The position numbers and the translations under genes were made by a program. From MnTg04 sp964568075 (lineage in GTDB: Bacteria > Pseudomonadota > Gammaproteobacteria > Steroidobacterales > MnTg04), in contig CAZMOM010000015.1 in the NCBI GenBank assembly GCA_964568075.1, positions 13,367 to 77,366 on the forward strand: a stretch of DNA of 64,000 nt, in the 5' to 3' direction. Within the stretch, counting starts at the first letter, position 1; every line of letters starts with the position of its first letter. Positions 36,228 through 45,648 of this stretch are shown here, one piece after another. The notes below the pieces were generated by a model. It saw only the letters and a program-made list of their open reading frames with translations, had not been told where the DNA came from and ran no database searches.

Positions 36228-37379
36228 CTAACGCTCAAGGATAAGACGATAATTTTCGAGTTTGAGTGGCGTCACGACTGGCTCATTCATCCCGCTCAGG
36301 CCGCCGAGTTCATCGAGTATCGGATCGATGTGCGCTTTTTGCCCGGAAGACAGGGACTGGTAATGGGCCAATGGTCGCTGAAACATCCATTGAGCGTATG
36401 GCATCACATAGCGGGTCGCCTTGACCTTGCCAAGAAAAAATTGGTGTTTGCCGATGAAGCGGGGAATTCCTCTGGCGTCCGGATGCTCTGCCGCCCATCG
36501 CCCGACTCGCCGTACAGTATCCACGAGTACCGGCAATTGCTCATCGAACATGCGTTCCAGCAACGGATACAGTGTTTCCGGCACTTCATCATCGGCAAGA
36601 AAGCTGCCATCGAAATCAGTGGGCCGCTGCATGCGCTCGACCCATTTTGCGACATTCGGAGACTGCTGCCTCATCAGTTTGCCCGGGAAGGGGTCGCGAT
36701 AAAGATGAGCATACAGCGGCCCGATCAGGCCGAAGTCGCCAATGCTCGGCCTGCTGCCCAGGAGATATGAATGGTCTTCGAGGTGCCGGTTGAAGTCACC
36801 GAGAAACGACTCATAACTCTTTTCTATTTCACCGATATTGCCTCGGCTCCGCCCCATGACGGGCTTGTACAGCGTACCGAACAGCATCGCCTTCGGAATC
36901 CCGCCTATTGGCCGTAACATACGTGGCCATCCCGGTTTAATGATGTCACCGAAATTTTTCAGGATATACGCCAGATTCTGTCGCTTGAAATGCCAGCGAT
37001 AGTGCATCGCCGGCAACACCAGCCACTCGTCGCCATAGACCTCAAACAGCAGCGAAACCAGCCTCTGCCACGGCCCCTCCGGATACACCGATGGTTCGGG
37101 ATAGCGGCGTTCGAGGCAGTCGATGATCAGGGTCGTGTCCTGCACGTAATCGCCCTCGGGTGTCACGACCACCGGTATCACGCGACGCCCCACATGCTGA
37201 TCGATGAGCTTGCGGTCCTCAGTCGTGACGCTCTCGGTAAACGGGATCTGCTTGTGGCGCAGATAGGCGCGGGCCTTCCCCGAATACAACGAGAATTCGT
37301 GACCCAGAAGGCGAAAAAGAGGGTCTGAGCCTTGCGGAAAATGGGGGGCAGACCACGGATTTCGCTGCCTATCGCTCAA
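36228..37379 (-). CDS. glutathione S-transferase-like protein
   Basis: The N-terminal thioredoxin-like domain begins around LLGHEFSLYSGKARAYLRHK and contains VIPVVVTPEGDYVQDTTLI and the family turn near LIIDCLE. The helical C-terminal domain has HSYLLGSRPSIGDFGLIGPL. At 383 residues it is longer than a usual GST because of an extra C-terminal segment. The only upstream start is a TTG at 37379, with no ATG near the conserved beginning. The first 20 codons run through the CAGACCACGG repeat at 37349, so the native 5' end may have been altered by repeat insertion. Confidence 0.8.
   Translation of the reverse strand: MSDRQRNPWSAPHFPQGSDPLFRLLGHEFSLYSGKARAYLRHKQIPFTESVTTEDRKLIDQHVGRRVIPVVVTPEGDYVQDTTLIIDCLERRYPEPSVYPEGPWQRLVSLLFEVYGDEWLVLPAMHYRWHFKRQNLAYILKNFGDIIKPGWPRMLRPIGGIPKAMLFGTLYKPVMGRSRGNIGEIEKSYESFLGDFNRHLEDHSYLLGSRPSIGDFGLIGPLYAHLYRDPFPGKLMRQQSPNVAKWVERMQRPTDFDGSFLADDEVPETLYPLLERMFDEQLPVLVDTVRRVGRWAAEHPDARGIPRFIGKHQFFLGKVKATRYVMPYAQWMFQRPLAHYQSLSSGQKAHIDPILDELGGLSGMNEPVVTPLKLENYRLILER
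37349..37362. repeat. CAGACCACGGATTT repeat, copy 3
   Basis: Fourteen bases identical to part of the palindrome at 29406-29446. Here the palindrome is incomplete and overlaps the 5' end of the GST-like frame. Confidence 0.5.
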
Positions 37380-37637
37380 TTGGATAGCCTGTAATTCAAG
37401 TTCGGGAGCGCATAGCGTAGCACGGCGGGAAAGCCAGCCCGGCCACTACGCACCGAATCGAATTGAAACGCTGGTGGGTCCCTTTTTTACGTGCGTGACC
37501 AGAATGTAGCAGGCACAGGGCGCTATTCGGATTTCGCAGCGCGATTGTTCGCGCAATGCGCCAGACGATTCTTTCGCGAAAATGACCCGACCTCAAAAAA
37601 ACCGATGGGGGCCCGAAGGCTCCCATTCCTGATCCGC

Positions 37638-40600
37638 TTAACCACCGAAGTCGAATTTCATGTCGAAGTAGTAGTACCTGCCCAGATCCCTGTGCGCATC
37701 GGCAAAATATCCGAAAGAATCATCGGTCAGCGGCGCTCTTTCGTCGGTGAGGTTGCTGATACCGAGACGAACCCTGGCATCGATACCGCCGCCAGCGCCG
37801 AAACTGTAATCGACCGACCCGTTGAACGTCGTCATCGAGGGAAGAACGTATTCAGTGCCATCGGCCAGCGTCAACGACGTCTGTATAAAATCGCTGAGCC
37901 TCACCCCTGTAATGGCAGCGCCCCAGTCACCATTGCGCCAGCCGACGCGCAGCGTCTGCTTCAGCTCCGGGTTGCCATTCTGACGAATCAGGTCTGCAAA
38001 ACCCGTCACCGGAATATTCAGCGGCAGCAGACCGGAATTCGCAGCCTCGAGCAACAACGCCGCGTCGCCGCCGGCAACCTGCTCGTATTTATCGAGAAAG
38101 GCGGCAAGCAGGCGCACATCGAAAATACCGATCTCGCTGTCAATATTGTAATACAGGCCGATGTCATGCCCGCGAACGGTTCGTTTATCGAGATTGGCAT
38201 ATTGATCATCGATCCGCAGGATCGTTCCCGCCGGACAGATTCCCGCAGCGAGATACACTGCCGCTTCGGCTGGATCGACGATCGGATCCCGGACAACCGC
38301 CGGGTTTCCTTGAAAATTCGCACAATCGGCCGTGCCTGCCTGCTGACGCTGGACCAGGTCGAAAATAGTGTGATTTTCTTCACCAAAGAGGCCGATGGTG
38401 TCGTCTTTTTCAATCGACCAGAAGTCCAAAGTGAATGTCAGCCCATCGACAGGCTCGAACACGATTCCAATCGATGTATTTGTTGACTCCTCCGGTACCA
38501 GCAAGTCACTACCCTGCGCGGTGCGCTGCATGCTGTAGCGGCAGTCGATTGTGACCTCGTTCGGATCCGCAAAGAAGCATACCCAGTCGTTGCGCGTGTT
38601 CGATCTCGCGACGCCAGCTTCATTGATCGTCACCAGATTCGGCGCTCTGAATGCCTCGGACCACGATGCACGCAGCAGTACCTGATCGACGGGCCGGTAA
38701 CCCACAGCAAATTTACCAACCGTCGTGTTACCGACGTCGGAAAAATCCTCATAGCGCAGCGCCAACTGCACGTCGACGTTATCCAGCACCGGAATCTGTA
38801 ACTCGCTAAACAGCGAGGTTACGTTTCGGCTGCCCTGACTGTCGGGCGTCGGACTGGAGTTCACGACGTCGGAAATAAATGGATACGTATTGCCGCTGTT
38901 ATCGGTGAATACGATCGTTCCGTCCAAACGCGGGTCCCGTGCGTCTACAAACGACTCCTTGCGATATTCGAATCCAGCCAGAAAACCGACTGGGCCGGCC
39001 GGGAGCCCGAAAATATCGCTTTGCGATATCTTGAAGTCGAACATTTTTAGCTCAGTCTCGTTGTCCCGGCGGACATCAACCAGTGCCCGTTCGATGTTGC
39101 TGTTATCACGACCGCTAAATGGATTGATCGCCGCTGCCGTCGGATCGTTCAGGCCCTCTTGCAACAGCGTATTTGAAATCCGGTTGTGGGTGATGTCTTC
39201 TTTCTCGGCCCGCGACCAGGTAACCGCGGTTTCCCAGTCCCAGTCTCCCCAGTATCCTCTGAAGCCCTGCAGGAAGCGGTAAGTCTTGCCGTCATTGTCG
39301 ACAATACGTGGCACCTGCGCCCAGCGGTAGAAATCGAGCTCGAGCGCCAGGCCCGTGCACGGCACGTCGGGGATCAGGGCGGCCGACAGGCGATTCGGCG
39401 AACCACATGGCCCGAACGGGTTGTAAAAATTATCCGCGGCGACCCTGTGCTTGGCGACGGCCCCAAGTTTTGTCGAAGCATGCCGGATCGTGTTCGTGTT
39501 TGACAGATAGGCGGAAAATTCGGTGAAACTCTCAATGCCGTTCTCGAATTCGTGGTTGACGAAAACGAACAAATGGGTCCGGTCGAGTTCGGAGTACAGG
39601 TCGCGGTTTTCGTTCTGGTTGTAGCGGAACGTACCCTGCCCGTCGATACCACCGCAGGTCCCGAACCCGAGATCCCACTGGCAGCGCGCATCGCCCACAG
39701 GATAGGTCTCGAACTCCCCGGACCCATCTGTAAATACACCGTCCAACCCAAAGCCCGTGATACTGCCGAGGATATCGTACTGACCATATTCCGAATTTGA
39801 ACTGGTGTTGTTAAACGCCGACGACCCCGTCCAGGGTGAGCCGGTGGGAATCAAACCCCGCAGGTCGCTGTTCGCCCACCTCGGGTCGTCCTGCGAGTTG
39901 ACACGATCGCGTCTATAGTGGTTCAGGAATGTGCTGACATTGGTGCGCCCGCCATTGAAATTCTTGCCCCATTCCAGGGTGTAGGTCTGGCGACCACCCG
40001 GGATGTTATCGAATTCGGTGAACCTGGAACGCAGGCTGAATCCTTCGAAATCGGTTTTCAGTACATAATTAACGACGCCGGCAACGGCATCGGCACCATA
40101 AATCGCCGACGCGCCATCACGCAGTACTTCGACCCGCTGCAAACCGGCCACCGGCAGCGACTGGGAATTCACGGTGTTGACCGGGACAAAACTGCCGCCA
40201 ACTGCTTCGGTCTGGTAGCTCGCCGAGTTCACTAAGCGGCGGCCATTCAGCAATACCAAGGTGTTTCCCGTGCCGAGATTTCTAAGGTTGTAAGCGCCGA
40301 TGTCGCCGCGAGCAGAGTTTATGCCACCGCTGATGTTTTCAGACTCACTGAAAAAGTTTTGCCCTTGCTCCGCCATATACTCAAGCAGCTCATCACCGGA
40401 ATCTATGCCAAGCGCTTCGATATCTGCGGCGTCGATGACAGAAACCGGTAGCGCTTCTGAAATACTGGCTCCCCGAATCTGACTGCCCGTAACGATAACC
40501 TCCTCGATCTCCCGAGCGGGGGTTTGCTGCTCAGACGCAGCGGGCTGCTGAGCGGAGCCTGAATCTTCCTGAGCGAAGGCGCCGCCTGAAGACAGCGTGA

Positions 40601-40643
40601 AAATCAGGATACCTGCGATCCCGAACGTTGCGCGCGTATGCAT
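37638..40643 (-). CDS. TonB-dependent outer-membrane receptor
   Basis: From the ATG at 40643, with AAGGGAG 6 bases upstream, the receptor has 1001 residues. It begins with a signal peptide cut after GGAFA. After a Gln/Ala-rich stretch comes EEVIVTGSQIRGASISEAL, then the plug (LRNLGTGNTLVLLNGRRLVN, VLRDGASAIYGADAVAGVVN). The barrel includes QVLLRASWSEAFRAPNLVTI and ends in YYFDMKFDFGG. It belongs to the same broad family as the receptor at 26300, but the two are clearly diverged. The ligand is unknown. The gene is divergent from the M14 peptidase gene, so the receptor could import peptides (inference). Confidence 0.93.
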   Translation of the reverse strand: MHTRATFGIAGILIFTLSSGGAFAQEDSGSAQQPAASEQQTPAREIEEVIVTGSQIRGASISEALPVSVIDAADIEALGIDSGDELLEYMAEQGQNFFSESENISGGINSARGDIGAYNLRNLGTGNTLVLLNGRRLVNSASYQTEAVGGSFVPVNTVNSQSLPVAGLQRVEVLRDGASAIYGADAVAGVVNYVLKTDFEGFSLRSRFTEFDNIPGGRQTYTLEWGKNFNGGRTNVSTFLNHYRRDRVNSQDDPRWANSDLRGLIPTGSPWTGSSAFNNTSSNSEYGQYDILGSITGFGLDGVFTDGSGEFETYPVGDARCQWDLGFGTCGGIDGQGTFRYNQNENRDLYSELDRTHLFVFVNHEFENGIESFTEFSAYLSNTNTIRHASTKLGAVAKHRVAADNFYNPFGPCGSPNRLSAALIPDVPCTGLALELDFYRWAQVPRIVDNDGKTYRFLQGFRGYWGDWDWETAVTWSRAEKEDITHNRISNTLLQEGLNDPTAAAINPFSGRDNSNIERALVDVRRDNETELKMFDFKISQSDIFGLPAGPVGFLAGFEYRKESFVDARDPRLDGTIVFTDNSGNTYPFISDVVNSSPTPDSQGSRNVTSLFSELQIPVLDNVDVQLALRYEDFSDVGNTTVGKFAVGYRPVDQVLLRASWSEAFRAPNLVTINEAGVARSNTRNDWVCFFADPNEVTIDCRYSMQRTAQGSDLLVPEESTNTSIGIVFEPVDGLTFTLDFWSIEKDDTIGLFGEENHTIFDLVQRQQAGTADCANFQGNPAVVRDPIVDPAEAAVYLAAGICPAGTILRIDDQYANLDKRTVRGHDIGLYYNIDSEIGIFDVRLLAAFLDKYEQVAGGDAALLLEAANSGLLPLNIPVTGFADLIRQNGNPELKQTLRVGWRNGDWGAAITGVRLSDFIQTSLTLADGTEYVLPSMTTFNGSVDYSFGAGGGIDARVRLGISNLTDERAPLTDDSFGYFADAHRDLGRYYYFDMKFDFGG

Positions 40644-41031
40644 GTGTGCTCCCTTCGGATGTGCCGCAAGATGATGACGCACCTGTTTTTTTTGTTGGGT
40701 ATGATCGATGGCTGGGGTCAGAATGGCCCTGCCAAAAAAGCAGACCCGTTAACCAAAAACTATCAGTCAACACGATGACTGGCAAGCTGTATTGTCTCTA
40801 CAGATCAATAATCCGTGGCTATGGTATGTCTTCTGCAGGTTTGTTGCCTGCCGGTCGCTCCCGGGCGAAATCGGCCAATGACCGGTCACCAGCGGGCAGC
40901 AAGCCGATTCGTGGACTCTATCTCAATTCCCGGCATGCCATGCCTGGCTGGCCCATGACTTGCGGCGGCGCCAATGATGCAGTGCTCGCAATAAACCGTT
41001 ACGGTCGGCACCAGTAATTCGGAGAACTCCT
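40644..41031. other. gene-free divergent intergenic region
   Basis: This 388 bp gap separates the leftward TonB receptor and the rightward M14 peptidase genes and must contain both promoters. I found no convincing -35/-10 pair, operator or RNA. Confidence 0.5.
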
Positions 41032-42213
41032 ATGGCATTATTCCGGCGACTTGCGCTCGTTATCGTCTTGGTCACAGCGCCCGGCGCCTGCGCCACCATC
41101 CAGATGCGGGCAAATGCCGGCAGCATCTGCACAACCGAAACCTTCACGGTGGACGATCAGTTCATTGGCGCTCGGCGGGGCGCATGCGCCGCTTATTCGA
41201 ATAGGACCGTCCTGCTCGCTATCGCTCCGGAGGATCCTGCTCCTATCAATGACAGTGCCTGGTTTGCATTTCGGCTGACCCCGCAATCGCCGGGTAACGC
41301 AACGATCAAACTGAGCTACACCGATGGCCACCATCGCTATATCCCCAAAACGAGCACCGACGGCATTCACTGGACACCGTTGCCCGAACGGGCAATCCGG
41401 CGTGGTTGGTGGAATCGTTCTGCAAAATTTACCGTCCCGCTCGAAGGCCAGCCCGTCTGGGTCGCCGCTCACGAACTCATAACGCCTGCTGGCGATCAGA
41501 GCTGGCTATATAACCTTGCCGCCAGCAGCGAAGCGGAAATGCGCTTGCTCGGGCCTTCGGCAGGCGGCCGGCCCATCTCAATGCTGGATTCCGGTGCGCA
41601 CAACGATGACCTGATCTTGCTGGTGGGGCGGCAGCATCCGCCCGAAGTCTCCGGCACGTTCGCGATGAAAGCTTTCATCGCCACGCTATATGCAGATTCG
41701 GCGCTCGCTAAAGCCTTCCGCCACCGTTTCGCGATAATGGCTATACCCATGCTGAACCCTGACGGTGTTGCCGCAGGCCATTGGCGCAACAATCTTGGCG
41801 GCAAAGACCTGAACCGCGACTGGGGTCCGTTCACGCAGCCCGAGACTCAACTGGTGCAATCGCTGATCGACGATTTCGTTGCGGCTGGTCGACGCATCCG
41901 TTTGTTTCTCGATTTCCATTCGACGCGAAGCAATCTGTTCTATACGCAAGCGGACGAAGAACAGACGGATCCACATAATTTTGCGAATCGCTGGCTCGAA
42001 GCAGCGCGTGCGCGCCTCACGGATTATCCGTTCTCCCAGGAAAGGCGGCACAATGAGGGTCGGCCGACCGCAAAAAGCTACATGTACGACCGCTTTGGCA
42101 TACCGTCGATTACCTACGAGGTCGGCGATGAGATCGACCGACTTGTTGCGGCCGATGCTGCGGTGGTTTTCGCCGAAGAAATGATGCGCACGTTGATGGA
42201 AAATAATGGCTAA
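41032..42213 (+). CDS. exported M14-family zinc carboxypeptidase
   Basis: A 393-residue protein with an N-terminal hydrophobic signal (MALFRRLALVIVLVTAPGAC); the cysteine after APGA might be lipidated, but the lipobox is poor. Residues about 30-150 form a beta-rich N-terminal domain. The M14 peptidase domain has the zinc ligands in VGRQHPPEVSG (His, Glu), NPDGVAAGHWRNN and LNRDWG for substrate binding, LDFHSTRSN for the third zinc ligand, and ITYEVGDE for the catalytic glutamate. All catalytic residues are present. Members trim C-terminal residues from peptides or cell-wall peptides. GGAG precedes the ATG at good spacing. Confidence 0.87.
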   Translation: MALFRRLALVIVLVTAPGACATIQMRANAGSICTTETFTVDDQFIGARRGACAAYSNRTVLLAIAPEDPAPINDSAWFAFRLTPQSPGNATIKLSYTDGHHRYIPKTSTDGIHWTPLPERAIRRGWWNRSAKFTVPLEGQPVWVAAHELITPAGDQSWLYNLAASSEAEMRLLGPSAGGRPISMLDSGAHNDDLILLVGRQHPPEVSGTFAMKAFIATLYADSALAKAFRHRFAIMAIPMLNPDGVAAGHWRNNLGGKDLNRDWGPFTQPETQLVQSLIDDFVAAGRRIRLFLDFHSTRSNLFYTQADEEQTDPHNFANRWLEAARARLTDYPFSQERRHNEGRPTAKSYMYDRFGIPSITYEVGDEIDRLVAADAAVVFAEEMMRTLMENNG

Positions 42214-42426
42214 CCCGCATATTTTACCAGGGATCGCGAATTCTGGATGAAGCTAGTACTCCGTCAAAATGATATTGATGGAGTACTCAGGCGGCCTAGG
42301 GCAGGCCTTGGAGTCTGCGCCGTAGAAAGTATTCCTACTCGGCAACTGCGGCAAATATCAGAACGACCGTATCCAGAAAACCGTAAACTTGTAAGGACGT
42401 AAAAAGAGAAAAGTGGTGGCCAGCGG

Positions 42427-44682
42427 CTACGCCATGAACGGCTCCGCACGTTTGATAAGCTCCTCCAGGCCAGGCTCGTTCTGGTTTCGCGGTTTGCCGG
42501 GATGAATGATGGCGACCTGACAGAGTTCGGCTGCCTCGACGAGGTCTTTGAAAGTACCGGCATCGAGGTCCTTGATGTACGCCTGTTTGTTTTCATCGTA
42601 GGCAAACATTCGGTCGTTTTTGTTGGTGCACTCATCACAGGTGGTGCAGCGGGGCGTATCGATGTAAGGGTCGTCTGAAACCGCAGGCAAAGCAGCCTCT
42701 GCAGGGGTATCCGGTTCCCTCGCGTCCTCCGTGACCGCTGGCACGGTCACGGCCTCGACGGGCTGCGAATGATCCGCCTGCGCAGGCTCTGCCCTGATCG
42801 CCTGGATCTGTTTCTCTTTTTCTTTTTCCCAGGCGATCCGTTCCTTCAAGAGCAATGCAGACGCGTACGAATTATTGACGCCGCCCTGCTCCTGAAGCAC
42901 ACGCCAGCGATCGCCGCAGCGGCGCGCAATGCGAATCAAATTGTCGTCAACGACCAGCCGCCGCAAAATATTGCTGCCATTGACGACCGACACATAAGGA
43001 ACCTTGCCGAAAGTCTCGTCGTCCGCCAGATCCAGGTAATCTGCGACCGGTAGCATATCGTCGTTCCAACTTTCTCTCGGGGCCGATGCAAAGTATTCGC
43101 TATACCGCGAATCGGTGACCGCAAAGTCGACCAAGGTAAAGGCCTGCTCCTCGGTGACCGTTTGCAGGTCTTCATCCTCGAAGCGAAGTTCCCTGTGCGG
43201 CCAGGTTGCCTCGATCTCGGGATTGCTGCTTATGCTAAAGCGATCCGCCAGGCCGGGGCCGGCCGCCGGATCGTAACTGAATGCCGGAAACACCCGCGAC
43301 TCCATTGCCGCGGCGGCTATCAAGTAAGCCGGAAGGCCCGTCGTGGGTTGGGTGCGGCCTGAAAAAATGCTGAAGATCGCCGGCCCGCTGAATTCCAGCC
43401 CTTTCCTTATCTCTTCTTTTTTCTGGTACAGATTGGAACTTGCAGACTGCAGCACATAAGCGTTGCCCGGCGCAACGAATGTGCTGGCCAATTGCCGCAC
43501 GAACCCGTCGTGATGCAGTTTCCTGTCGACAGACGCCGGCTCGCCAAGCACATCGCTCACTTGCAACAAAACCTTCATCGGCAGGTCTGACGATGCGATC
43601 TCCATCAACCGCGCCGTATCCCGCAAATCACACTCACGCTCATCCAGACAGATCAGATACGACGGAAACAGCGCCAGGTCGGCCGGTGCCAGAGCCTGCA
43701 CGCCGAAGCGATCGAAATAGGCTGCGTGCTTCCGTTCACGATAGGCGTTCTCGCATTCGAGTTCTGCGACAGCGACGGCCTTGATGACTTTCGCTATTTC
43801 GGGCAGGCGATCGTTATAGGCTTTCAGCGCGCCAGACGCGCTGTTGAAGTCGAATCGATACTGCGTGCCATCTTGCCTGCGTTTCTCGCGACCGCCCGGC
43901 GCAAAAAATTTCTGTGACTCCAGAACCGAAAGTGCGGACCCGACTCGGCGCCGCCGGTCAGCCGGCAACCTGTTTTGTGGAGTTGCGTCATTCAAAAGTT
44001 CGGACATCAGCTCGAAATCAAACGCCTCCTGGTAACGCCTGCCCAGCGTTTGCTTGATTCTTTTCGGTGTTCGCGCCCGCCCGGATTTCAGGTCGTCGAC
44101 CTTGAGAATGTTGCGCAGTCTGATGATCAGCGTGTTAATTTGTTCGAACGATTTTCGTGTGCGCCGTGCTTCAACGTTCGCCCAGGCGTGCTGCAGCAAC
44201 AACGAGGGCAAGCGGTCGTCACAGTCGACAACCCGTCCGTCTAACCTGAGCGCGAAGCGCGCAGTGGCCAGACTGTCTTTGAGTAACTCGGCCTCGGACT
44301 TCTCACATTCGGCCAACAGAGACTTCTCCGCATGATCCCAGAGCCTGGCCAGGGATGATTCGAAGCCATCGGCAACCAACCCGCGCATTCTGGTCTCGAG
44401 CCGAAGCACATGGTGGCGAAGTTGTGCACCTGCGTTGCCCTCAGGCGCAATCTCCCGCAGCAGTCGACCCATCACACCCGAAAGCGTATCCAGGAACGCG
44501 TGGCTATCGCCGTCATCGAGCAGTATCAATGGATAGTCGTAGCGCAGTTTTGACAGCTGTTGATATGGCGCCAGCAGTGCCGGGCAAATATCGCGCGGCA
44601 TGGTATCCCCGACTTCGCTGTCACGGCGCTTACCGGTCAGGTGGAAGTGAATCATTTCCTGCATTTCCACGCTCACGGCCAT
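42427..44682 (-). CDS. 751-residue protein with C-terminal ferredoxin domain
   Basis: Last gene of the 2-oxoacid:ferredoxin oxidoreductase operon, starting directly at the beta-subunit stop codon. Residues 1 to about 640 are mostly helical and not recognised; they include SYLICLDERECDLRDTARLM and GLPAYLIAAAAMESRVFPAF. An acidic, Pro/Ala-rich linker follows (about 640-690). The C-terminal 70 residues hold CTTCDECTNKNDRMFAYDEN and a later cysteine in EAAELCQVAIIHPGKP, a single [4Fe-4S] ferredoxin-type domain. It is probably the dedicated electron acceptor or a docking partner of the oxidoreductase. The role of the large N-terminal part is unknown. Confidence 0.8.
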   Translation of the reverse strand: MAVSVEMQEMIHFHLTGKRRDSEVGDTMPRDICPALLAPYQQLSKLRYDYPLILLDDGDSHAFLDTLSGVMGRLLREIAPEGNAGAQLRHHVLRLETRMRGLVADGFESSLARLWDHAEKSLLAECEKSEAELLKDSLATARFALRLDGRVVDCDDRLPSLLLQHAWANVEARRTRKSFEQINTLIIRLRNILKVDDLKSGRARTPKRIKQTLGRRYQEAFDFELMSELLNDATPQNRLPADRRRRVGSALSVLESQKFFAPGGREKRRQDGTQYRFDFNSASGALKAYNDRLPEIAKVIKAVAVAELECENAYRERKHAAYFDRFGVQALAPADLALFPSYLICLDERECDLRDTARLMEIASSDLPMKVLLQVSDVLGEPASVDRKLHHDGFVRQLASTFVAPGNAYVLQSASSNLYQKKEEIRKGLEFSGPAIFSIFSGRTQPTTGLPAYLIAAAAMESRVFPAFSYDPAAGPGLADRFSISSNPEIEATWPHRELRFEDEDLQTVTEEQAFTLVDFAVTDSRYSEYFASAPRESWNDDMLPVADYLDLADDETFGKVPYVSVVNGSNILRRLVVDDNLIRIARRCGDRWRVLQEQGGVNNSYASALLLKERIAWEKEKEKQIQAIRAEPAQADHSQPVEAVTVPAVTEDAREPDTPAEAALPAVSDDPYIDTPRCTTCDECTNKNDRMFAYDENKQAYIKDLDAGTFKDLVEAAELCQVAIIHPGKPRNQNEPGLEELIKRAEPFMA

Positions 44683-45648
44683 CTACTCCACCGGCCAGAT
44701 CGTAAATTTGTCCAGCTCTTCGTTCAGCCCTTTCCTGATGAGCGCCGGCGTATACAGCCGATCCGGCTTGCGAAGATCCTCATAGCAGGGCACATCCGGA
44801 TTGCGGTAAATGATGCCAACCGGCAGGTGCTCGCTGGTGCCGACAATTCGTCTGGCCTCGACAAGATCGGCAGGGTCGTGCTGATCCTGATGCCGGTAGA
44901 CGCGCGACAGCGCGGGCGATAGCTCGATGCCGTTTTCGTGGGTCAGTATCAGCAGGCGATCCGGATTTTGTATGCACGGCTCCCAGCGATCCTCCAGGAA
45001 CTCGGGACATCGCTGCAGGATACGTATAAAGGAGAATCCGTGATGCTTGTGCGCCGCGGAGATAATTTTGTAAAGCAGCTCCGGAATCCAATCGACAACC
45101 TGGGCGACGAAAGACAAATTCGACATACCGAGTGTCGCCTGCAAGGGATCAAACGCCTCGAGATCCGAGCCACGCGGTGTCGTGTTGCTGCGCGTTCCTT
45201 TCGGTGACGTCGGTGATACCTGATTCTTGGTCAGACCATAGATGTTGTTGTCGTGCATCATGACGGTCATGTTCATGTTGTAACGCGTCGCATGTACCCA
45301 ATGCGCGGTGCCGATACTGCAGCAATCACCGTCGCCCATATTGACAAATACGTGCAGGTCCGGCCGGCGCATTCTAATGCCTTCCGCAACAGGGAGCGCG
45401 CGACCATGCAGCCCGTGGAAGCCGTAGGTGCCCATGTAGTGAGGAAAGCGGCTGGAACAGCCGATACCCGAAACAAATACGGTTTTCTCCAGCGGCAGTT
45501 GCTCATCGCGGCAAACCCGCTGCACGGCGGCAAGGATGGCGAGATCGCCGCAACCGGTACACCAGCGCGGCACACGCCCTGCGTAGTCCTCGAGGCTGTG
45601 TTCTTCCTGGCCTGCGTGTCGTAAGAATTCCGTAGCCCGAACTACCAT
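44683..45648 (-). CDS. 2-oxoacid:ferredoxin oxidoreductase beta subunit
   Basis: TPP-binding beta subunit of 321 residues. YAGRVPRWCTGCGDLAILAA has the CxGCGD cluster segment, GIGCSSRFPHYMGTYGFHGL follows, and VNMGDGDCCSIGTAHWVHAT with NNIYGLTKNQ is the TPP motif. The pattern resembles 2-oxoglutarate:ferredoxin oxidoreductase KorB, although the exact 2-oxoacid cannot be read from sequence. The ATG at 45648 overlaps the alpha-subunit stop as TGATG; a GTG one codon earlier is less likely. Together with the next gene it makes an enzyme that oxidises a 2-oxoacid to acyl-CoA and reduces ferredoxin, or runs in reverse. Confidence 0.9.
   Translation of the reverse strand: MVVRATEFLRHAGQEEHSLEDYAGRVPRWCTGCGDLAILAAVQRVCRDEQLPLEKTVFVSGIGCSSRFPHYMGTYGFHGLHGRALPVAEGIRMRRPDLHVFVNMGDGDCCSIGTAHWVHATRYNMNMTVMMHDNNIYGLTKNQVSPTSPKGTRSNTTPRGSDLEAFDPLQATLGMSNLSFVAQVVDWIPELLYKIISAAHKHHGFSFIRILQRCPEFLEDRWEPCIQNPDRLLILTHENGIELSPALSRVYRHQDQHDPADLVEARRIVGTSEHLPVGIIYRNPDVPCYEDLRKPDRLYTPALIRKGLNEELDKFTIWPVE

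Noticed and set aside
37491..38486. 331-codon plus-strand frame
   Set aside because: Antisense to the C-terminal part of the second TonB receptor.
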